From assembly GCA_958405585.1 (NCBI GenBank), contig CATYEP010000129.1, forward strand, positions 1 to 5,583: 5,583 bases of DNA, written 5' to 3'. Source of the stretch: an uncultured Eubacteriales bacterium. GTDB taxonomy: Bacteria > Bacillota > Clostridia > Christensenellales > Borkfalkiaceae. Both the position numbers and the translations under genes were made by a program. The notes beneath the pieces were generated by a model. That model was not told the DNA's origin and searched no databases. It saw nothing but the letters and a program-made list of their open reading frames with translations. Each line of letters starts with the position of its first letter. The first letter of the stretch is position 1. Positions 4,932 through 5,583 of the stretch are shown one piece after another.

Positions 4932-5583
4932 ATGATAACACACGGCAATGAGATCAAGATCTTTGCGGGCAACTCGAACCGTCCTTTGGCGGAAGCGATT
5001 GCAAAGAGACTGAACACCGAACTCGGCGGAGCGGAGGTGGGTTGTTTTTCGGACGGAGAGACGTCGGTTCATATCGATGAAACGGTCCGCGGCAGAGACT
5101 TGTTCATAATTCAGAGCACATCGGCGCCGGTCAACGACAATCTGATGGAGCTTCTGATTCTGATTGATGCGGCGCGCCGCGCGAGTGCGGGGCGGATCAC
5201 GGCGGTTATGCCTTATTTCGGGTATGCGCGCCAGGACAGAAAGGCGCGTTCGCGCGATCCTATCACGGCGAAGCTGGTGGCTGATCTGATCACGGCAGCG
5301 GGAGCCGACCGTGTGTTGACGATGGATCTGCATGCAGCGCAGATCCAGGGCTTTTTCAATATACCGCTCGATCATCTGTTGGGCGGGCCTACGATCTACA
5401 ATTATTTCCGTAAAAAGAATATCATCGACGAGAATTTTGTCGTTGTTTCGCCGGATATCGGTTCGGTAACGCGTGCGCGGAATGTGGCAATGAAGCTGAA
5501 TTGTCAGATGGCGATCATCGATAAGCGTCGTCCGAAAGCGAACGTAATGGAAGTCATGAACATCATCGGCGACATGGAGGGCA
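4932..5583 (+). CDS. prs: Ribose-phosphate pyrophosphokinase (PRPP synthetase), 3' truncated by window end
   Basis: The enzyme transfers pyrophosphate from ATP to ribose 5-phosphate to give PRPP, the precursor for purines, pyrimidines, NAD, histidine and tryptophan. The window holds 217 codons of an expected 315-320. Visible family motifs are FSDGE at residues 39-43, IIQSTSAPVND at 59-69, the ATP-binding YARQDRKARSRDPITAKL at 98-115, MDLHAAQIQGFF at 131-142 with the metal/ATP histidine H134, VVSPDIGSVTRAR at 170-182, and the catalytic flexible-loop DKRRP at 197-201. The ribose-phosphate binding loop (DDxxxTAGT) lies beyond the edge. The ATG at 4932 follows CGGAGG (4921-4926) by 5 nt. It has its own promoter and a long leader, so it is probably controlled separately from the tadA operon. 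Nothing suggests it is broken; the frame is open to the last base. Confidence 0.97.
   Translation, partial: MITHGNEIKIFAGNSNRPLAEAIAKRLNTELGGAEVGCFSDGETSVHIDETVRGRDLFIIQSTSAPVNDNLMELLILIDAARRASAGRITAVMPYFGYARQDRKARSRDPITAKLVADLITAAGADRVLTMDLHAAQIQGFFNIPLDHLLGGPTIYNYFRKKNIIDENFVVVSPDIGSVTRARNVAMKLNCQMAIIDKRRPKANVMEVMNIIGDMEG

Overview
The window looks like ordinary chromosome from an anaerobic, low-to-moderate-GC Gram-positive bacterium, most likely a member of the Clostridia. The reasons are: an oxygen-labile two-subunit class I fumarase, a CPBP membrane protease, RlmH, an M14 peptidase of the cell-wall-peptide type, strong purine-rich ribosome binding sites, and sigma-A style promoters lying in AT-rich gaps between genes of about 50% GC. 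No species can be named from this sequence alone.

Layout, left to right. Positions 1-278 are AT-rich with no convincing gene. Positions 279-1715 hold the two fumarate hydratase subunits on the minus strand, alpha then beta in transcription order. Positions 1716-1818 are a short divergent control region with two back-to-back consensus-like promoters and a 24-bp palindrome between them. From 1819 the plus strand carries a probable operon: CPBP intramembrane protease, rlmH (1-nt gap), M14 metallocarboxypeptidase (107-nt gap) and tadA (20-nt gap). Positions 4662-4931 contain a good promoter and a roughly 200-nt potentially structured leader in front of prs, which starts at 4932 and runs off the right edge.

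Most products are housekeeping. Fumarase interconverts fumarate and malate. RlmH methylates a pseudouridine of 23S rRNA and TadA makes inosine in a tRNA anticodon, so two of the four operon genes act on translation RNAs. The M14 enzyme probably trims muropeptides, and the CPBP protein is a membrane protease of unknown target. Prs makes PRPP for nucleotide, His and Trp synthesis.

I do not see a defence system, mobile element, CRISPR array, tRNA or rRNA. The parts most worth a second look are non-coding: the prs leader, with mutually exclusive pairings; the probable leaderless start of the protease gene inside a palindrome-controlled divergent promoter; and a strong Shine-Dalgarno before the M14 gene that has no normal start codon at the right distance.
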